Part shown: in pieces, positions 6,001 through 8,988 of the stretch
Layout: each line of letters opens with the position of its first letter
Numbering within the stretch: position 1 is the first letter of the stretch
NCBI GenBank assembly: GCA_041687475.1
Contig: JAWLBW010000189.1
Location: forward strand, 1 to 8,988
DNA: 8,988 bases
Source of the DNA: JAWLBW01 sp041687475
GTDB taxonomy: Bacteria; J088; JAWLBW01
Direction: 5' to 3'
Notes under the pieces: model-generated
Told to the model about the DNA's origin: nothing
The model's database searches: none
What the model saw: the letters and a program-made list of their open reading frames with translations, nothing else
Program-made: the position numbers and the translations under genes

Positions 6001-7191
6001 ATGTCCTCCATTACAGCGCCCGCCCGCGCCGACTCGGTGCTGAACGTCAGGTTCGGGCCCCTGGTACCCGTCTTTCTTGCGACGGCGCTTTACCTGCCGA
6101 CCTTGTTCTTCATTCCGCACACGGCTTACGTGGCCGTGATACCCCTGCTTTTTCTGGCGCGACCCCGCCTGCGCTTCGAGCCCATCGACGCCCTGTTGCT
6201 CGTCTTCATTCTGCTGGGGTACCTGAACATCTTTTCGGCCCTCGACAATTTCGACCTGCGCGCCCATGCTTCGTCGCTGGCGTTGTTGCTCATGTTCGCC
6301 GCCGTGTTGGTGGGGCGTAACCTGGGTGCTGCCGAAGCAAGGTGGCTGGTCTGGCTTACCGTGCTCGAAGCCCTGAGCGTGTATGTCGAATTCGCCATCG
6401 GGCGCCCGTTTCTCTTTGCCGCGCAGGCCTTCGCCGACGGTCAGGCCGAGGCGTTCAAGGATACCAGCCTGCTCTACCGCAAGCGGGCGTTCGGCCTGTC
6501 GTCGAATTCGAGCGTCATCGCGCAGAAAGTCCTGATGGCGTTTCTGCTTCTCTTTGTCTACGGCAAACACATCAGGGGCAGGTGGCTTGCGGCGGCGGTG
6601 CTCTTCGGCGCGCTCGTACTTACGTTCAACCGCACGGCCATTCTGGCGCTGGCCTTTTTCCTCGGGCTGTTTTACCTGCGCCTGTGGTGGCGCAAGCGCG
6701 ACGCCATGAGCATGGTGGCGTGGACGGCCCTGCTGACCCTGCTCGTGGGCACCGTGGGCTTCGTGCTCTGGGACGAGATCATGTTCCAGTTCGCGCGCGG
6801 AAACGAGCTGACGACGCGAACGGCGCTGTCAAAGCGCGATCTGTTGTGGATGGAAACCTTTTCGTTCATCAGAGAGAACCCTGTCTGGGGCAATCACTCG
6901 ATGACGTTTCGATTTCCCTTCGGCGAGATTCTGAGTCACCCGCACAACTCGTACCTGCAGATGATTGCGACCCACGGCGTGCTTGCCGCGTTGCTGTTCG
7001 GGTATGTGTTCTTGTCGCTGCGGCTTCGTAATCTGGTTTTCGTGCTGCCGGTTCTGCTTTTTTCGCTGACGCAGTACGGTATATTCTGGAACTTCTCGTA
7101 TCTCGACGTGATTTTCTTTCACCTGCTCTTCGTGCCCGCCTTCCCGTACACCTGGCCGATTCTGGGGCGCGAGCCGGCTTCGACCGACTGA
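6001..7191 (+). CDS. O-antigen ligase / Wzy-type polymerase family membrane protein
   Basis: A 396-residue polytopic inner-membrane protein of the O-antigen ligase (Wzy_C/WaaL) family. Members either polymerise lipid-linked repeat units (Wzy) or transfer finished glycan to an acceptor such as lipid A-core (WaaL) in the periplasm. It has roughly ten to twelve hydrophobic segments. Hallmarks: TFNRTAILAL (208-217) with Arg211 in the conserved S/N-R-T/G position; the large periplasmic loop with FIRENPVWGN (289-298); and SHPHNSYLQMIATHGV (312-327), whose His315-Asn-Ser is the family's catalytic-type H-N motif, followed by C-terminal helices. Start: ATG 6001 is preceded at eight bases by AAGGA; an adjacent in-frame TTG at 5998 is also possible. 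Polymerase and ligase cannot be told apart from this sequence. It follows the flippase by 70 bp, probably with its own promoter, and converges on pseI with 45 bases between the stop codons. Confidence 0.85.
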   Translation: MSSITAPARADSVLNVRFGPLVPVFLATALYLPTLFFIPHTAYVAVIPLLFLARPRLRFEPIDALLLVFILLGYLNIFSALDNFDLRAHASSLALLLMFAAVLVGRNLGAAEARWLVWLTVLEALSVYVEFAIGRPFLFAAQAFADGQAEAFKDTSLLYRKRAFGLSSNSSVIAQKVLMAFLLLFVYGKHIRGRWLAAAVLFGALVLTFNRTAILALAFFLGLFYLRLWWRKRDAMSMVAWTALLTLLVGTVGFVLWDEIMFQFARGNELTTRTALSKRDLLWMETFSFIRENPVWGNHSMTFRFPFGEILSHPHNSYLQMIATHGVLAALLFGYVFLSLRLRNLVFVLPVLLFSLTQYGIFWNFSYLDVIFFHLLFVPAFPYTWPILGREPASTD

Positions 7192-7220
7192 AAACGGCGC
7201 GTCGCGTCGGCACGGAGGAG

Positions 7221-7243
7221 CGGCTGACCGCGTTCGTCAGTCG
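7221..7243. terminator. Weak hairpin at the convergent gene junction
   Basis: CGGCTGAC (7221-7228) can pair with GTCAGTCG (7236-7243) around a seven-base loop, giving eight pairs including one G-T. It lies between the convergent Wzy/WaaL-like and pseI genes and includes the pseI stop codon (TCA at 7237-7239 on the plus strand). No T-run follows on either strand, so a rho-independent terminator is not established. It is the only stem I found in the junction. Confidence 0.25.
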
Positions 7244-8310
7244 CCCAGCAGAAGATTCCAGGTTACCGGCGTTCCCTTTGCGACGTCGCGCGACACGCGT
7301 CGGCCGAGCAGCATGTCGTAGTACTTCGACGGCAGCCCGAGGCCCGGCCTGATGCGGCGCAGGTTTTCGGCCGTGAGTACGTCGCCCGCCTTGAGATCGG
7401 CGCCGATGTACAGCGTGCGCCGGAACTGCAGCGACTTCTTCTCGGCGTCGGTAGGGCCGTAGTGCACGTGACCGAGGGCCTGGTGGGCGCGTTCGGTTTC
7501 GACCACGAGGGCCTGCATTTCTTGGGGTTCCATGGAAAACGCCGAATCGACGCCTCCATCGGCCCGGCGCAGGGTAAAGTGCTTTTCGACCACGGTGGCG
7601 CCAAGCGCAACGCTGGCGACGGCCACGCCTACGCCCAGGGTGTGATCGGACAGGCCGATCTGGCAGCCGAAGAGTTCGCGCAGGTGCGGAATGGTAAGAA
7701 TGTTGGTGTTCTCGGGCGTGGCCGGGTAGGTGCTGGTGCACTTCAGCAGCACGAGGTGCCGGCAACCCGCCTCGCGGGCGGCGCGCACGGTTTCGTCGAG
7801 TTCGGCCACCGTGGCCATGCCGGTCGAAATGATCATCGGTTTGCCGGTCGCCGCCACCTTGCGAACGAGCGGCAGGTCGGTGTTTTCAAACGACGCAACC
7901 TTGTAAATGGGTACATCGAGCGTTTCGAGAAAGTCGACCGCCGACTCGTCGAACGGCGTGCTGAAGGGTATCATGCCGTGTTCGCGGGCCCGTTTGAAAA
8001 TGGGCTCGTGCCATTCCCAGGGGGTGTACGCTTCCTGGTACAGCTTGTGCAGGGTCGTGCCCTTCCACAGACTGTTGGGGTCGGTAATGGCGAACTCGCC
8101 GGCGTTGACGTCGAGGGTCATCGTGTCGGCGGTATAGGTCTGTATCTTCAGGGCGTGGGCGCCGGTTCGGGCGGCGGCGTCGACGATTTCCAGCGCCCGG
8201 TCGAGCGACTGGTTGTGATTGCCCGACATTTCGGCAATGACAAAGGGGGCGGCGTCGGGGCCGATACGGCGACCGGCAACTTCAAAACTTTCGATTCGGG
8301 TGCGGCTCAT
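7237..8310 (-). CDS. pseI: Pseudaminic acid synthase
   Basis: A 357-residue enzyme that condenses 2,4-diacetamido-2,4,6-trideoxy-L-altrose with phosphoenolpyruvate to form pseudaminic acid in the cytoplasm. The NeuB TIM-barrel domain covers about 20-265: IAEMSGNHNQSLDRAL (25-40), LKIQTYTADTMTLD (54-67), YTPWEWHEPIF (95-105), FSTPFDESAVDFLE (116-129), YKVASFEN (136-143), ISTGMAT (161-167) and GLSDHTLG (219-226). His223 and His244 (EKHFTL) have the 21-residue spacing of the metal-binding histidines of NeuB. A C-terminal SAF (antifreeze-like) domain spans about 297-356. The SGNHN and TYTADTMTLD variants are typical of PseI rather than of sialic or legionaminic acid synthases. Start at ATG 8310: it overlaps the pseH stop as ATGA and has AGGAG eight bases upstream. 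The frame also runs further upstream in a different reading of pseH, which is not coding. Length is close to that of known PseI (about 340-350). Confidence 0.94.
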   Translation of the reverse strand: MSRTRIESFEVAGRRIGPDAAPFVIAEMSGNHNQSLDRALEIVDAAARTGAHALKIQTYTADTMTLDVNAGEFAITDPNSLWKGTTLHKLYQEAYTPWEWHEPIFKRAREHGMIPFSTPFDESAVDFLETLDVPIYKVASFENTDLPLVRKVAATGKPMIISTGMATVAELDETVRAAREAGCRHLVLLKCTSTYPATPENTNILTIPHLRELFGCQIGLSDHTLGVGVAVASVALGATVVEKHFTLRRADGGVDSAFSMEPQEMQALVVETERAHQALGHVHYGPTDAEKKSLQFRRTLYIGADLKAGDVLTAENLRRIRPGLGLPSKYYDMLLGRRVSRDVAKGTPVTWNLLLGD

Positions 8311-8852
8311 CGCGCCTGCTCCTGTGTTGACGGTTCTCCCTCCCAGGTTTCGCTGAACCGGGCAAAGAGAACGATATCCTGAAACCTGCCGCCTTTCAGC
8401 ACGTGGCGTCGCAGCAGTCCCTCGCGCTCGAAACCAAGACGCTCGTGAAAGCGCAGACTGGCCTCGTTGAAGGCGAACACCTCGCCGATGATTTTCTGCA
8501 GGCCGAGCCGGTCGAATCCCCAACTCAGTCCCCGGCGTCCCATATCCGTGCCCGTGCCTTTCGGCACGTCGGTTTCGCCCAGATAGAAACCCCAGACGGC
8601 ACGGGCATTGACGGTGTCGACGGCCGAAAAGTTGACGGTGCCGACCGGGCGGCCGGCCTGCTCGTAAATCAGAAAACGCGGCACCGGCTCTGTCGAAACA
8701 CGCTCGAACCATGCCACGTGCTCATCCCACCCGATTTCGTGGTCGGTGTACATGCCGGCCCTGATGCGGGGCTGATTGCGCCACGCCAGCACCCTGCGCA
8801 GGTCGGCCGATTCCATGGGCCGCAAAACGGCTTGGGGAAGCTCAGCCTGCAT
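8307..8852 (-). CDS. pseH: UDP-4-amino-4,6-dideoxy-N-acetyl-L-altrosamine N-acetyltransferase
   Basis: A 181-residue GNAT-fold acetyltransferase. In the pseudaminic acid pathway PseH transfers acetyl from acetyl-CoA to the C4 amino group of the UDP-altrosamine sugar. Features seen: RPMESADLRRVLAWRN (11-26), the WRN typical of this subfamily; the central strand VGTVNFSAVD (70-79); WGFYLGE (87-93), the strand before the cofactor loop; the acetyl-CoA pyrophosphate-binding loop KGTGTDMG (98-105); and AFNEASLRFHERLGF (127-141), the conserved GNAT C-terminal motif with Asn129. The call is strengthened by position: it overlaps pseG by 11 bases upstream and pseI by ATGA downstream. The ribosome binding site before ATG 8852 is weak (GGTGA only two bases away), consistent with translational coupling to pseG. 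By sequence alone it could be another GNAT of the RimJ/RimL type. Confidence 0.88.
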   Translation of the reverse strand: MQAELPQAVLRPMESADLRRVLAWRNQPRIRAGMYTDHEIGWDEHVAWFERVSTEPVPRFLIYEQAGRPVGTVNFSAVDTVNARAVWGFYLGETDVPKGTGTDMGRRGLSWGFDRLGLQKIIGEVFAFNEASLRFHERLGFEREGLLRRHVLKGGRFQDIVLFARFSETWEGEPSTQEQAR

Positions 8853-8988
8853 GCGTCACCAGGTACTCGGCAACGGTCCGGGCGCCGCCACCTTGCGGAA
8901 CGAGCGCACGAGCGGCCTGCGACATCTCGGTCAGCCGTTGCCGATTGTCGGCCAGTTCGGCCAGGGCGTCGGCAATCATGCGCGCGTC
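8842..8988 (-). CDS. pseG: C-terminal end of a PseG-like UDP-sugar hydrolase (partial)
   Basis: Only the last 48 codons and the TGA are inside the window; the gene continues past base 8988. The visible end reads as helices (RMIADALAELADNRQRL) followed by MSQAARALVPQGGGARTVAE, then a short tail YLVTHAG. This matches the way PseG and related GT28-like C-terminal domains end (M-S-x-x-A-x-x-L-V-x-x-G-G-A-x-R). PseG removes UDP from UDP-2,4-diacetamido-2,4,6-trideoxy-L-altrose, giving the free sugar used by PseI. The identification leans heavily on the neighbours pseH and pseI and on the 11-base overlap with pseH; the catalytic part is not visible. Another GT-B-fold glycosyltransferase cannot be excluded. 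Confidence 0.65.
   Translation of the reverse strand, partial: DARMIADALAELADNRQRLTEMSQAARALVPQGGGARTVAEYLVTHAG

Noticed and set aside
7462..8382. A 306-codon plus-strand open frame
   Set aside because: Antisense to pseI and the end of pseH, both with strong family motifs.

Overview
The window looks like chromosomal DNA of a GC-rich, diderm (Gram-negative) bacterium. By eye it is around 60% G+C, with strong G/C at third codon positions. The diderm assignment rests on a lipoprotein signal peptide, a periplasm-type BON protein, an O-antigen-type flippase and ligase/polymerase, and a pseudaminic acid pathway. The sequence does not identify the lineage. The loose lipobox of the lipoprotein (F-V-G-C) would suit a spirochaete or another lineage with relaxed lipoboxes, but that is weak evidence. 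No rRNA, tRNA, CRISPR array, transposase or phage gene was seen.

Left third (1-3130). A gene-free stretch (1-379) holds two phased A-tracts and three tandem copies of a 77-bp, hairpin-bearing repeat. The third copy runs into the 3' end of the first gene. Two minus-strand genes follow, overlapping by ATGA: a secreted DUF3089-type alpha/beta-hydrolase lipoprotein (985-2331) and downstream of it a pRiA4b ORF-3-like protein (380-988). Divergent from them is an exported protein with a Pro/Glu-rich linker and two BON domains (2440-3129).

Middle (3131-4553). A minus-strand tocopherol-cyclase-like protein (3161-4207) converges on the BON gene. Its upstream region carries about eight copies of a 13-bp tandem repeat (4248-4351).

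Right half (4554-8988). This is a surface-glycan locus. On the plus strand are a Wzx-type flippase (4554-5930) and a Wzy/WaaL-type polymerase or ligase (6001-7191), with a candidate promoter between them. Converging on them is a tightly overlapping minus-strand operon for pseudaminic acid: pseG (only the last 48 codons are in the window), pseH and pseI. PseG and PseH make the 2,4-diacetamido sugar and PseI condenses it with phosphoenolpyruvate to give pseudaminic acid. A reasonable inference is that this nonulosonic acid goes into a lipid-linked surface polysaccharide that the flippase exports and the Wzy/WaaL protein polymerises or transfers. Delivery to flagellin is an alternative.

I did not find a clearly novel multi-gene system. 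The least explained items are the two tandem-repeat arrays, the coupled DUF3089-pRiA4b pair and the isolated tocopherol-cyclase-like gene.
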